Assembly (NCBI GenBank): GCA_964428185.1
Contig: CAYRXH010000002.1
Span: 21,658 to 85,657, forward strand
DNA: 64,000 nt
Source: CAYMAZ01 sp964428185
GTDB lineage: Bacteria; Bacteroidota; Bacteroidia; Bacteroidales; DTU049
Direction of reading: 5' to 3'
The notes below the pieces were generated by a model that was not told the DNA's origin, searched no databases, and worked only from the letters and a program-made list of their open reading frames with translations. Made by a program: the position numbers and the translations under genes. This document shows positions 47,401 through 54,976 of the stretch, piece by piece. Each line of letters begins with the position of its first letter. Position 1 is the first letter of the stretch.

Positions 47401-49212
47401 GGGGTTTGTTGTCCAGACTTTCAGTTCATTGTTGCCGTCGGCAAAGGTGGCAATTCCGATATTGATGTTGGCAGCGACCATATCTTCTGTAAGCCATCCG
47501 GTCCAGTTGAATGTTCCCTGAGGAACCCCGTTAACTGAATACTGAATATCAACAGCGGTAAGCGTATCAGAACCGAAATTCTTGAGAGTCACATACACAG
47601 GAGTGGGAACACTAGTAATCTGCGTCCCTGTGGGGCCTGTGATGGCTGTAATGCCAGCATCAAGAGTGTAAACTGTTGCATCAATGAAGAATTTGGTATC
47701 TGGTCTGTATTTATAGGAGGCAATTGTTGCATTCAGCGCAGTAGCACCAGTAATAACTGTGGTTCCGGTCCTTGCAATAATTGAGGTTTCTGTTCCGCTT
47801 GAGTATTTCCAGTCAAATTTGTCGGTAGCATAAGGAGATGGTCCGGCAAAAGTTACATTGGTTGCCATTTCCAGGCTGCCTCCGGTGTAAACGAAAGGAG
47901 TTGTCAGGGTCACTTCGTGCCACCCTGATACAGCAGGCACCTGATGGTTTGCATTGCTGTATACCATTGTAAAATTATCCAGAACATACTGCCAGGTTGT
48001 TGTTGACAATGGCGGGACATTGGCTGTATTGGCTAAATAAATTGTAAAAGAAAGTGCATTTGCATTGGTTCCTCCGGCACCTGCTTTATCCCAGGCGAGT
48101 TTTGTAATGGTCATTCCCGGATATATTCCGGCTGCATTGAGCTCTGCAGCTGTCCAGACAACCACAGATGAAGCATTTGTTGTTGTAGAAGTGCTGCTGA
48201 ATCTGTATATTGGACTATAAAGTGTGTTTCCCGGAATCAAGCCTTCAGTACCAACAATGGTCTCGGCAGCTGCCTTTTTGGTGTAATACCAATAGGTTGA
48301 TGTTGTTGTATTATTTGAAGCAGGTGGGTTATCAAAGGCTGAAACATACCAGTCAACATGAGTATTGAGAGGAACACTTGGAATAGATCCTTCATAAATA
48401 TCACCTGTTGTGTTTGTCATGACAATCGTGTCTGTAACGGCATTGACAGTATAAATAAGCAGTGCTTCGTCAATACCTGAAGCATCAGTGATTGTTGCTG
48501 AAACCATAAATGGTCCTGTTCCGGTGAGAGTGTCCTGGGGTATAGGTGCAATCAGCGAAATTGTCGGAGGGATAAGTTCATTTGGTGAACCGATGATTTT
48601 TATATCATCCAGAAACCATCCGGCATGCAGGTTGGCTCCGTTTCCGTTACCGTCTTTCATGCGAAATTTAATTCTTACCTGTGACTGATTGGCCGCAATC
48701 GAAGACAGATCAAACTGTTCTTTCATCCACCAGCTGTTTGTTGGAACAGCTGGTGGTACTGAAGCCTCCCAAAGAGTGGGATAGGCTGTTGCTGTGAATT
48801 TGTCGCCACTGGTTGAGAACTGACTTCCGTTCAGATTGATATACTGAGTACTGGTCAGTTTGGTCCAGTTGGTACCGTTGTCAGTAGAAATAAAAATTTC
48901 TCCTGCATCGAAAAATTCGATTTTACAAATATGATAAAATTCCAGCAGCACAAAATTGTAACCCGTAAAATCCATCACATCAGTGATGACCCATGATGAA
49001 TCATTCAGGGCAATTGTGTTGATGTAGGAATTTGTGCCGCTCACCTGCAGAGTATTGTTGATTGACCATGCGGGAACGCCTCCGGGAGTAACGACATAGG
49101 TGCCGCCCTCGAAATTTTCATTCAATACAGTTGTTTGTGAAAAAACACTGAATGAAAAAACGAAAATTAAAACCGGAAAAATGATGTGTCTGAAAAATGA
49201 AAATGATTTCAT
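38443..49212 (-). CDS. Giant T9SS-secreted multidomain surface protein
   Basis: 3589 residues in one uninterrupted frame. A signal peptide ends near SVFSQ. The main modules, with approximate residues, are: jelly-roll/choice-of-anchor domain (30-210); Ig-like (215-310); CARDB-like (525-620); a right-handed beta-helix (625-1065, opening with GTYTIDSSMV and closing DIGCVEYTP); a lamin-tail-like domain (1220-1400, ITEVCQYAGSSTGAPSGG); several CARDB-like beta domains, two followed by pectin-like VVQDDYINYGYPAEL and VENDTIPYATQA units; a second beta-helix (2280-2725, opening CGVYHIGGTNPDF, closing AIGADEYTP); further CARDB and MAM-like modules; and a type A sorting domain (IPNPAADETTIGF to LTRKMVKE). 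Probably an adhesin or polysaccharide-interacting surface protein. No catalytic residues identified. Confidence 0.88.
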   Translation of the reverse strand: MKSFSFFRHIIFPVLIFVFSFSVFSQTTVLNENFEGGTYVVTPGGVPAWSINNTLQVSGTNSYINTIALNDSSWVITDVMDFTGYNFVLLEFYHICKIEFFDAGEIFISTDNGTNWTKLTSTQYINLNGSQFSTSGDKFTATAYPTLWEASVPPAVPTNSWWMKEQFDLSSIAANQSQVRIKFRMKDGNGNGANLHAGWFLDDIKIIGSPNELIPPTISLIAPIPQDTLTGTGPFMVSATITDASGIDEALLIYTVNAVTDTIVMTNTTGDIYEGSIPSVPLNTHVDWYVSAFDNPPASNNTTTSTYWYYTKKAAAETIVGTEGLIPGNTLYSPIYRFSSTSTTTNASSVVVWTAAELNAAGIYPGMTITKLAWDKAGAGGTNANALSFTIYLANTANVPPLSTTTWQYVLDNFTMVYSNANHQVPAVSGWHEVTLTTPFVYTGGSLEMATNVTFAGPSPYATDKFDWKYSSGTETSIIARTGTTVITGATALNATIASYKYRPDTKFFIDATVYTLDAGITAITGPTGTQITSVPTPVYVTLKNFGSDTLTAVDIQYSVNGVPQGTFNWTGWLTEDMVAANINIGIATFADGNNELKVWTTNPNAGIDLNNNNDTSLVNLWACQSILSGTYTIDSSMVTGGTNFQSFDDAMMALTNCGVNGPVVFEVAADTFNTRLVFNGVFPGASSTNTITFRGTTGTMIQYTTTVSADRAAIYMNGAKYLRFDSLTVTIPNTSTYGWAFFMTNQTEYIEITNCTINVHSTSTLSDHSGIIASGSATSATTTGNSANNILIENNTINGGYYSISFNGASATPLTGIEILNNTLNNAYYYNVRNSYVNSSKIIGNFCDARTTGGTTLHYAIYVGYDYGNFDVNRNKIINAGTYGIYVISSTAPSGQSIIANNMIGGGFRAATPSGIYLSSGGNIGIYYNTVYVNIAGAGRSLYVVSGVTNLNIRNNSFGYYGGTTGYATNVQSTASVVAHNYNNYYSNGANFVYYGAARANLAALQAVNIPAGNDLNSYVGDPVFSSPLDLQPLGPQLDGKATPIAGITVDFFGNPRDPSTPDIGCVEYTPVAHDLGITNGELIRGLCLNNNDSLYLTISNIIGDTADFSIFPLQITWNVTGPVNTNGTITVSTGKLNPGADLILSDDGIDMSVPGTYTLNAFIEPSMLNFFTINDTLSPAFSIVVPAYTFNASPDSFTVMLPGETVDLSVTSNMFPSSSVFITEVCQYAGSSTGAPSGGWPSYLIADDYIEITGSPNTDISGYTLEIWSSSALAGAQILAPGTVLSPNGICIIATGQLGSSVPSPANFYYHSGHTATLSSTIPQGYVIKDTEGDIVDAVVYGNMTFPVAAGITPDIWTGTTPAVSSAGNRLEGPYTNDATNWINSGTSPQNPNILNNNVTPPAPASLSGFDWSLEGIITSVNNTDTVVGTWTVNGQYDYVATFTNTCGTFTDTVFITVNIPPYNLSVIDITSPDDELCHNGEDEFVTINITNTGIDTVFAFNASYTVDGGTPVNEVVTLTIPTYDTASFTFTTPLNFGLITSDTTFVLNTFVNISGDPYHDNDSLQITKTFRFVPDTPVVQDDYINYGYPAELIASSNSTIYWFPDSLSQASIHQGDTLNTPPLFVTTTYWAESSNSTLQNIGLPAALPTATSGTGTTNFGIVFDVFSPTLLKSVTVYPVSATSASGTVTIDIIDGTGTVLHTTTANVTGGPAGTPSPHVIQLDFNLQIGTNLKMRPAFTGISGLLFEPSASAPSGNYGYPFSIPGIITLNTSTLTAHPTNTPRNDLYYYFYNWEVGAPGCSSERVPVTAHVTLPQYEPSIVEVVNPLNEDCSSDANEVSIRFTNLGTDTIMSGLTASYQIDSGTPVTENVTITVAPGDTADYTFATTFDLNLTTGDTTITITAWVEHPGDWYQLNDTTSKSATLGFIAPLPLVENDTIPYATQATLTASSTYMLKWYDSPTSDVVIDTGAVYVTPILYANTPYYVGASEGTFVEDSLEISYAMGNGCGGGNMFNLTAIDGDIKITGMKILPNSSDAALPVSIYYKTGTYLGSELTPGNWTLLGTYTVNATIDVPVYFQCDDLILPNEQLMGIYVQYNANYTNVTSTTVVANSTLSFESGIGLCSPFGGTNNLRMFNGEFFYESVAGGCESDRAEVWAIIDTTSIPNLDAGVVSIDEPFDPANLQANDVKVTIQNYGSDTLTAVEIHWTVNGLAQTPYNWTGILATGETATDITIGSTTFLLGNNEIIAWTESPNGGTDLININDTAYYQLEAYEPLCGVYHIGGTNPDFTTFNEAVNGLQNWGISCPVTFIVEQGTYYEQVRLNDIPGTDATNTITFVGNGNAVLSYGPSVNAERYVLKLDSAKHMRFENLTIEAEANATYGWAVHLMNGCEDIQFTNCTLNTNTTASSTNYAGFVASGSATSATTGGNAVTDLLLDGNTINGGYYGIILYGLSASRMQDVEIINNTLKDQYYYSIYVLQLDQAKVNSNIVIGRTLPTTTTSSYGIYHSNIAPPFEINKNKITNVGAYGIYVTATSAIPTTIPSTISNNMIGGGFTSTASTATGLYITTVEKVNVWYNSINMNGITGRATYINSTATQTDFRNNSLAFTGTGAGYAHYSVGTTNYLAHDYNNYYSTGTNFVYYGAARADLTALQSVNAPAGNDLNSQVGNPFYYSPTDLHASTTQLWASGTPIIEISDDFDGDLRDPVAPAIGADEYTPASIDAAVVQGISPIAGCGLSNAEIITVRVKNLGLDTIFSMNVSYSINGGTPVSEVWSDTLVVGDVTDYAFTQTADLSAPGVYEIYFEVDLAGDGIAFNDTLTYTIKSGHDFYSSDYFMGFEVGEDYSQWTVLDLNSDARTWEPGYNSTTFAHTGSKSARFYNGSTNPGNDYLFSECFYLEAGTAYKIDFWYRAESATYAQNTDLVVATDPINTAVIDTLLQLQLFTNTTHQLATAIYTPTTSGIYYFGWYAYSPAANWYSYIDDINIRILAPLDAGAVSIDNVDAMEDGGSAINMQITIKNYGSSTLTSVPVSYTINGGIPVTETWTGSIAADEEDIYTFTTPFTVPDGDYTICVRTDLAGDGIPGNNEICENRYGLPVLSVPYFDDFESTNYWYIAGTNNQWQLGIPSATVIDSAYSPVNAWATLLNGNYNNNSNYYLYTPKFNFSNVNNMALGFWHWLDTENGVDGGKIQYSTNGGSTWLTLGVLNDPTGTNWYNTANIASAPGFSGSSAGWQYSEISLSAFDYFPLPVQFRFHFFSNASVTYNGWAVDDFTIYQPQIPNDAGVIAIEAPVGQSATGAQNQVTVRLKNFGTQTLTSIPVTYRLMTGAPPVNGTWTGSLAPDAETSFTFPTTFTGPFQSVYDLCSWTNLSGDTYDFNDTTCVTLNAGPANIDGGVISIISPSGFTWAGQNVTVTIRVKNHGLQTLNSVPVQFLIDGVPQTTELITTPLAPGAETDYTFVTTFTSPSADYQLCAKTAIAGDAITTNDQFCQGMIIGVEELSLDGIILMQNIPNPAADETTIGFTIPEAGQVVFTVTNILGETIYSESADYATGQHAILLNTRSMAAGLYYYSITFDQKQLTRKMVKE

Positions 49213-49239
49213 ATTAATAAATTATTAGGGCTGAACCTA

Positions 49240-49269
49240 CAAAATTATAAAAATTTTGGAATCATCAAA
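49240..49269 (-). promoter_or_regulatory. Promoter of the giant secreted-protein gene
   Basis: On the minus strand TTTG at 49266-49269, then TAATTTTG at 49240-49247, spacer 18 bases. About 28 bases ahead of the ATG. Confidence 0.65.
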
Positions 49270-49429
49270 GAAAAAAATATTAACAAATTGTAAATTAACA
49301 AAATAATAATGTGAAATTTAGACAAACGAAAGCACAGGTCTGATGAAACATGCAATATCAATGAATGCGATTATATAAATAAATACATATTTTAAATGTT
49401 TAAAAACAACAGCGTGTTAAAAATTAACA

Positions 49430-50275
49430 TTATGCTTGAAGAAGTTTTTCGTAATTGTACTTTTTTCGTGCTGACTTTAACAGGAGATAATCTATTGCAA
49501 ATACAATGGCTGAAATGACGACTATCAGAATTTCATTGAGAAGAAACAAGCCTGATGCCTGGCCGATAACGATCAGAATGACAGGAATAACAACAAAAAC
49601 AACATTCTGTTGGGGCTCCTGAAAACTTTTTGCTTTGGCTGATGTTTTTACAATGATGGTCAATCCCAGAATCAGAATTGCCGGACACAAAAGAAATATC
49701 ACAAGGATCCATTTAAGAGACGGAAAAACCAGATGTCCGAAGTGCAGCATTCCTCCGATATTGAGAATGATACCAATGATGACGAATCCGGCAAGTGTAA
49801 GAACAAACGCAGGAATAAAAGTACCGGCCACTTTCGCTTTGAAAAGGTCGGAAATTGAAATCGGGCAGTAGAATAATGATTCAAGCGTGTTTTTTTCTTT
49901 CTCAATCACAAAACAACCGGCTCCGATCAGACTGCTCATCATCAGAGGTACAAGCAGAAAGATGGGAGGAAGGTAGTATTCTGAAAAAATCAGAATTAAC
50001 AGTTGGGCGCTATCTTTTTCAGGAAGATGAAGTTTCATCATTTCTGCCATTTCAGCAATCTCATCTGTATCAAACGAATCGGCAAAGGAAGCCAGAATGA
50101 CCAAAGCAAGGGGCATAATGACCATGAAGATTGCGGGAACAATAAGCAGAGGAAGCAGGATTTGTTTGTTGCCAAGACTTTCCTTAAGGTCCTTGCGGAT
50201 AATCGCTTTTGTCTGTTTGTTGAACAATTTAATTATGACTTTCTGAATTTTGATATGGGTAATAAAGGTCTTCAA
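49430..50275 (-). CDS. ABC-2 type permease (NatB-like)
   Basis: 281 residues, about six hydrophobic segments (LLPLLIVPAIFMVIMPLALV, FVLTLAGFVIIGIILNIGG, IPVILIVIGQASGLFLL). The CFVIEKEKNTLESLFYCPIS motif is typical of ABC-2 exporters. A TTG at 50227 right after the ATPase stop (TAAATTG) may be the true start rather than ATG 50275, which lies inside the ATPase gene. Its ATPase partner is broken, so the transporter may be inactive unless another ATPase substitutes. Confidence 0.8.
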   Translation of the reverse strand: MKTFITHIKIQKVIIKLFNKQTKAIIRKDLKESLGNKQILLPLLIVPAIFMVIMPLALVILASFADSFDTDEIAEMAEMMKLHLPEKDSAQLLILIFSEYYLPPIFLLVPLMMSSLIGAGCFVIEKEKNTLESLFYCPISISDLFKAKVAGTFIPAFVLTLAGFVIIGIILNIGGMLHFGHLVFPSLKWILVIFLLCPAILILGLTIIVKTSAKAKSFQEPQQNVVFVVIPVILIVIGQASGLFLLNEILIVVISAIVFAIDYLLLKSARKKYNYEKLLQA

Positions 50276-51121
50276 GATTTGGTCTTATGCGCCGTGCTTC
50301 ATAGACTTCCTGACCTTTTTCAACCAAACTACGAATAATTAAAGCTGCCTGTCTGTCGTCCTGAATAATATGTTGTTCTGTAATCATGTGTTCAGGTTTT
50401 GCTGCAGACGAAAATCTGATTTCCAGTGTTTCCTCAAGTTCTGATTTTTTCAGCAAGTCATCAAACGTCCCCGATATGATCAGATGCCCGCTTCTTAAAA
50501 TCCGTAATGTGTGCATATCTTCTCAATTTATCTGAGCTGATGAGAGCATAAAAACACAGTTTTCTGCTCTTCTTCGGCCAGTGTTTTAATGAGATCAAGA
50601 ACGTCTTTGGCAGACTCGGGATCAAGGGCAGCTGTGGGCTCATCAAGGAATAAAATGTCAGGATCATGCAACATGGCAATGGCAAGAGACAACTTTTTCT
50701 TCATTCCTGAACTGTATGTCCGTGCTTTTCTGTCTGCTGCATCTATAAGTCCCAGATATTCAAACAAATAATCACTTCTTTCAGAAATGGTTAGCTCAGA
50801 CATCAGGTGCAAGTCCCTAAAGAAACGGAGGTTTTCAATTCCACTCAGGTTTTCATACAGAGCAGCGTTTTCTGTCATTACACCGCACACAGAATGAATG
50901 TCTGTACCCATTTCTTCCAGTGACTTCCCGCTGATTCTGATCTGGCCATTGTCGGGTTTCAGAATTCCGTTCATCAACCTGATGCAGGTAGTTTTCCCTG
51001 AGCCGTTCGGACCAAGATATCCGAATACCGATCCTCGAGGAATATGAAAACTGATATCATTCACAGCTTTTATTCCCCCGAGGAATGTTTTACTTAGATG
51101 GTCAACATCAATAACTGACAT
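50229..51121 (-). pseudogene. ABC transporter ATP-binding protein (NatA-like), broken
   Basis: The first 197 codons encode a complete nucleotide-binding core: Walker A GPNGSGKTTC, signature YSSGMKKKL, Walker B ILFLDEPTAALD, H-loop SHQL. A TAA (50528-50530) replaces an expected Glu codon in the SHQL-x-E-IEKIC context. Sense reading continues in frame (IEKICTHYG), then one base is missing near 50500 and the frame moves to LRSGHLIISGTFDDLLKK. The missing part is the C-terminal helper domain. A truncated ATPase might fold, but the two independent lesions indicate decay. Confidence 0.8.
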
Positions 51122-51190
51122 TGCTTTCGTTTTGTGTTACTCAGGCAAAAATATGAAAAAACATCATTCCATACTTCACGCTTGTTTTAT

Positions 51191-51198
51191 TATTTTTG
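51191..51198 (+). promoter_or_regulatory. -7 box immediately ahead of birA
   Basis: TATTTTTG fits TAnnTTTG and ends 4 bases before the ATG at 51203, so transcription would start at or next to the start codon (leaderless mRNA). No TTG at ideal spacing. Confidence 0.4.
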
Positions 51199-51202
51199 CA
51201 GG

Positions 51203-51943
51203 ATGTCAGATCATCCTGAAATTATTCTGATTGAAACAACAACATCAACCAATCTGGCTATGGCTGAGATGGTGATGCATCGTATTCCTGAAAACTATAC
51301 TGTCATCAGGGCAGTGAATCAAACCCAAGGCAAAGGACAGGGAACTCGCAACTGGATTTCACAGGAAGGAAAAAATCTGACTTTGTCCATGTATATCAAT
51401 GTGTCCGGTCTTGATCCTTCAGCATTATTTGTTATTAATAAATGTGTTGCAATTTCGGTGGGCGAGTTTGCAAAGCAGTATTTATCCGGAGGGACGATTT
51501 CTGTCAAATGGCCCAATGATATTATGGTTGAACACAAAAAACTGGCAGGAATTCTAATCGAAAATATATTTCTCAATGATCAGATTCATTGCATTGCAGG
51601 AATAGGGATCAATGTGAATCAGGAAGTTTTCCCGGCCATGGAGAGAACTCCGGTGTCGTTCCGACTCATCACCGGACAAATCTATGATCTTGATGAACTG
51701 ACACTTATATTGTCTTCAATTCTTAGACAAAACATCAGCAAAGTATTATCCGGAAGCACTGATTTTGTAAACAAAGCCTATGATGATGTTCTCTGGAAAA
51801 AGAATGAAATGATTCATTGCTCAATTCAAGGAAATCCATACACAGGGAAGATTCTGGGTGTTGATACTACCGGAAGTTTGCAGTTTCAGATTGCGCACAA
51901 CAATGACATCCTGCTTCTCGAACATGGAGAAATTCAATTTTAA
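51203..51943 (+). CDS. birA: Biotin--[acetyl-CoA-carboxylase] ligase
   Basis: 246 residues from ATG 51203; upstream in-frame residues look non-coding. Catalytic signatures: NQTQGKGQGTRNW, VKWPNDIMV, KLAGILIE and AGIGINVNQ. No N-terminal DNA-binding domain, so it is a class I ligase acting only in biotin attachment. Divergent from the broken ABC ATPase. Confidence 0.92.
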   Translation: MSDHPEIILIETTTSTNLAMAEMVMHRIPENYTVIRAVNQTQGKGQGTRNWISQEGKNLTLSMYINVSGLDPSALFVINKCVAISVGEFAKQYLSGGTISVKWPNDIMVEHKKLAGILIENIFLNDQIHCIAGIGINVNQEVFPAMERTPVSFRLITGQIYDLDELTLILSSILRQNISKVLSGSTDFVNKAYDDVLWKKNEMIHCSIQGNPYTGKILGVDTTGSLQFQIAHNNDILLLEHGEIQF

Positions 51944-51984
51944 TGGGAATTTCGGTCTAATATTCCCGCTCTCTGCTCTCTTTC

Positions 51985-53562
51985 TCACTCTATCTTCAAT
52001 TCGTCCCAGTAGCCTCCGTCATAGATCATAACCCAGGGATGTTTTTCATAGAATTCCTCAAGGTCATGACTGTCAAAGATAACCACAGGCCGCCCGCTTT
52101 GTTTCAGGATGTCCATTTCCCGGTCGTGAGGAATGCCATTGTATGCAACATGATCAGTGTAAAACATCATTTGCGCATGATCATATTCCCTCAGATTGAT
52201 AAACACTGTTTCCTTTGGAAAATTCATGTCATCAATGGTTCTGAAAACATCAGATCCCCTCATCCATTCAAGCCGGACATAGCATTGCTCAGCTTTCCAG
52301 CATGTGTGAAGTTTTTTAATATGATCCACATTGAGAAACCAAAACATTGAAGTTGTCAGAAGTGCAATTGCTGATACTTTGCCTGCATACAACACTTTTT
52401 TATATCTGATTCTGAACAGTAGAAACACTTTGTAGATGAGCGTTCCCATGCCCAGATAGACAACAAAGAGTCCGGGCAATGTAAATGCAGGCATTTTGGT
52501 TTCGGCAATGCTGTAAAAAACAAATATGATTGAAAAGAACAGAATCATTCCAAGCCTCACTCTTTTATCTCTGATATTTTTCCATAGAAGTATCAGTGCA
52601 GGGATAATCAAAAATTTCATTCCTGCAGCATAGATTGTATTCAGTTTATTGAAGTGCCAGAGCAGACCCCCGAAATGACCTTCAACAGGTTCCCAAAAGT
52701 GCCGGGCCTTTTCCAGGGCTTCAAATGCGTGTTCTGCAGGAAACTTAATCCGGCTGTATATTTCCCAGGGAAGGAATGAAACAAGAGAAACAACAAATGA
52801 AATACTTATATCAACATACGACATTATTCGTTTCCGCATCTGACGGTCTGAAAGAACGACAATGCCCCATACTGCGAAAATAATCAGTCCTGTCAGCCAC
52901 TTGGTCATCACGGCAGCCCCGACAGAAAGGCCTATGATCAGTATCCAGTAACAGGTCCTTTTATCCAGATATCTTGTCCATGCCCAGAAGGACAGGGTGA
53001 CATAGAAGATAAACACTGTGTCATTCTGCTCCGAATGATGATAGCCCGACACAAGATCAAGAATATATGATGAAAAAGTATATAGCAGAGCAGCATAAAA
53101 TGCAATGTGTTTGTTGAGCCATCGCCGTCCCAGTGACCAGATCAGAAGAACTGTAAGCAGCGACATGAGTGCTCCGGGGAATCTGAGACCAAACTCATTT
53201 ACTCCGAAAATTTTCATGCTCAGTGCCATCTGCCAGAGGAACAGGGGTGGCTTGTGCAACCAGACGTGATTGTAATTCCATTCTTCCATGATATAAGGAA
53301 GAACCGGATCCTTGTAGAGCATGGGTTTGAAGGGCTCTTCCATCATATTTTTGGCAACCACGGCATGATAGCGTTCGTCCCACAAATTCAGATACGGGTC
53401 GTAAGTAGTTATTGCGAAACGGATGAGACCTGCAGCAACGAGAAGGACAATCAGGGCAGCTTTGTATTTTCTGAACCCATGCCACAGCAACACAGCAGCA
53501 AAGCCCAGTGCCGCCGAGCCAAACAAAGTGAGCATCTGAAATAAGGTATATTCTTTGTCCAC
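51985..53562 (-). CDS. Glycosyltransferase family 39 / ArnT-like membrane protein
   Basis: 525 residues with about ten transmembrane helices. The first periplasmic loop has DERYHAVVAKNMM, the acidic motif of GT39 enzymes, followed by HKPPLFLW and GLRFPGALMSLLTVLL. The C-terminal soluble part ends MIYDGGYWDELKIE. Uses polyprenyl-linked sugars to modify lipid A, glycans or proteins; acceptor unknown. Convergent with birA. Confidence 0.85.
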   Translation of the reverse strand: MDKEYTLFQMLTLFGSAALGFAAVLLWHGFRKYKAALIVLLVAAGLIRFAITTYDPYLNLWDERYHAVVAKNMMEEPFKPMLYKDPVLPYIMEEWNYNHVWLHKPPLFLWQMALSMKIFGVNEFGLRFPGALMSLLTVLLIWSLGRRWLNKHIAFYAALLYTFSSYILDLVSGYHHSEQNDTVFIFYVTLSFWAWTRYLDKRTCYWILIIGLSVGAAVMTKWLTGLIIFAVWGIVVLSDRQMRKRIMSYVDISISFVVSLVSFLPWEIYSRIKFPAEHAFEALEKARHFWEPVEGHFGGLLWHFNKLNTIYAAGMKFLIIPALILLWKNIRDKRVRLGMILFFSIIFVFYSIAETKMPAFTLPGLFVVYLGMGTLIYKVFLLFRIRYKKVLYAGKVSAIALLTTSMFWFLNVDHIKKLHTCWKAEQCYVRLEWMRGSDVFRTIDDMNFPKETVFINLREYDHAQMMFYTDHVAYNGIPHDREMDILKQSGRPVVIFDSHDLEEFYEKHPWVMIYDGGYWDELKIE

Positions 53563-53660
53563 CTGAACAGGAATGAAAGTTCAAAAGTAATCAAAAAAAG
53601 AAATGCAATACCTTTCGTGAGGCTGAAAAAGAATTCTCATAATTATTCACGGATACATTT

Positions 53661-54236
53661 TCATGAAAAAACGTTTTCAGCACTCAGGTAACTGACCCAC
53701 ACGTTTTTGTATGAATTGATGAAATATAAACCCCAGACGCTGAGACCTTCATCGGGGTCAGAACTGAACTACTGCCCGTATTCACTAAGATCCATGAATT
53801 CACCTTTGCTGGTTCGTAAGCCTGAGGCAATTGCATCAAACCCACTGCTGCTTTGCTCTTTGAGTGCTTCATAACCAACTTTATTTACATCGCCAGCTTC
53901 TGCATCTGGGCACCCGTCACCCGTGACAAAATCTATGAGTATTTCAAAATCATTCTTTGACGTGAGTCGCCAGCCTTCGGGACACACATTGAGCGAAGTT
54001 TTCCAATCATAAAGATATCCATGCACAGGAAGCAGAGATTCATCATTATTATACATACTGCAATTGCCGTTTTCAACTTTGTAGGCCATGTTTGTTTCCT
54101 TCCAGATCTAATTTCAGATCTGAACAACAGGATAGGTTTTGCCGTCACTATTGTCGGTTAAAGTATTGTCAGTTTGACAAAAGATATTACCTGAGAAGAT
54201 TGTAAGCAGGACAGTAATGAATAATGTTTGTTTCAT
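53661..54236 (-). pseudogene. FISUMP-domain secreted protein, decayed (copy 1)
   Basis: ATG 54236 opens a signal peptide (MKQTLFITVLLTIFSGNIFC) and the frame is preserved for about 190 codons. Three stop codons fall inside: TGA 54114-54116 where the family has Gly (PVVQI-G-NQ), TAG 54108-54110 where Gln is expected, and TAG 53769-53771. Conserved words remain: GKTYPVVQI, HGYLYDWKTS, VCPEGWRLTS, SVWGLYF. The region from 53563 to 53660 holds nothing else. Paralogue of the next entry. Confidence 0.75.
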
Positions 54237-54308
54237 ATGTTTTAAATTTAGTTTTTCACACAACCTACAGACAATCTCAGCACTTTCAGATTGGAGACGG
54301 TCTCAATT

Positions 54309-54813
54309 TTACCGAAGCCTTTTTGAAACCATGATGTAATAGGCCATCTCTGAGTCAAATTCATTATGAGTCAAGTAATTGCCGTATTCATTCAGGTTTT
54401 TGAACAGACCTTTTGGTGAACGCCATCCTCACAACTGAGCATCGAAACCGGATTTGCCACAGGGCATCAGATCTTCAAAATAGGCAGTGCCATAACCACA
54501 GAATTGATTCACAAGAATCTCAAACTCATCGGGCGAGGGCAGATGTCAGCCATCAGGATAGGCATTGATCGCGGTATTCCAGTTGTATAAGTACCCATAT
54601 TTGTCGCCTTTGTTTTCGTTCATGTCGTAGGGTCAGTTTCCGTCACCATCATCAATCCATGCCAGATTCTAGTACATCCACTCCTGACAGCCGATCTGAA
54701 CGGTTTTTTTATGTCTTCCCGTCTCTTTTGTCTTTCATGGTTCCGGTGGTCTGTGAAAACGAGCTTGTGCCCGTAATAATCACTACTAGGAAGAACATAA
54801 CTCCTGCCTTCAT
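54309..54813 (-). pseudogene. FISUMP-domain secreted protein, decayed (copy 2)
   Basis: ATG 54813 starts a signal peptide (MKAGVMFFLVVIITGTSSFS) and GTMKDKRDGKT. One extra A in an A7 run near 54723 shifts the frame. The body then reads VQIGCQEWMY, YGYLYNWNTAINAYPDG and HLPSPDEFEIL with stops TAG 54669-54671, TGA 54633-54635, TGA 54546-54548 (expected Trp of GWHLPS) and TGA 54429-54431 (expected Gly of GGWRSP). Tandem duplicate of copy 1, diverged. Confidence 0.75.
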
Positions 54814-54952
54814 TATATTACAATTGAATTAGAAATGGCTGATTCAAAGAAAAAGAATTATTATTCAACGAAAAATATAAAATATTTGTTTTAATAAGAT
54901 CATATACTTTGTATTTTTTTCTGAAAATAAAATCATAACAATGGAAATTGCC

Positions 54953-54960
54953 TAATTTTG
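54953..54960 (+). promoter_or_regulatory. -7 box of corA
   Basis: TAATTTTG, 16 bases ahead of the corA ATG; no TTG at ideal spacing. Confidence 0.4.
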
Positions 54961-54976
54961 ACAAAACTCATGAAAT

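Noticed and set aside
39000..48700. Many plus-strand ORFs of 60-140 codons inside the giant gene
   Set aside because: All are antisense or out-of-frame shadows of one continuous 3589-codon frame with a signal peptide and sorting domain.
28882..54813. An alternative genetic code with UGA read as glycine (as in SR1/Gracilibacteria)
   Set aside because: Intact genes here use TGA as their stop (for example 15979-15981 and 35959-35961), no core gene has internal TGA, and one TGA replaces Trp rather than Gly. Ordinary gene decay explains the stops.
53661..54813. A diversity-generating retroelement acting on the FISUMP (lectin-like) genes
   Set aside because: No reverse transcriptase, no template repeat and no adenine-specific difference pattern are visible.
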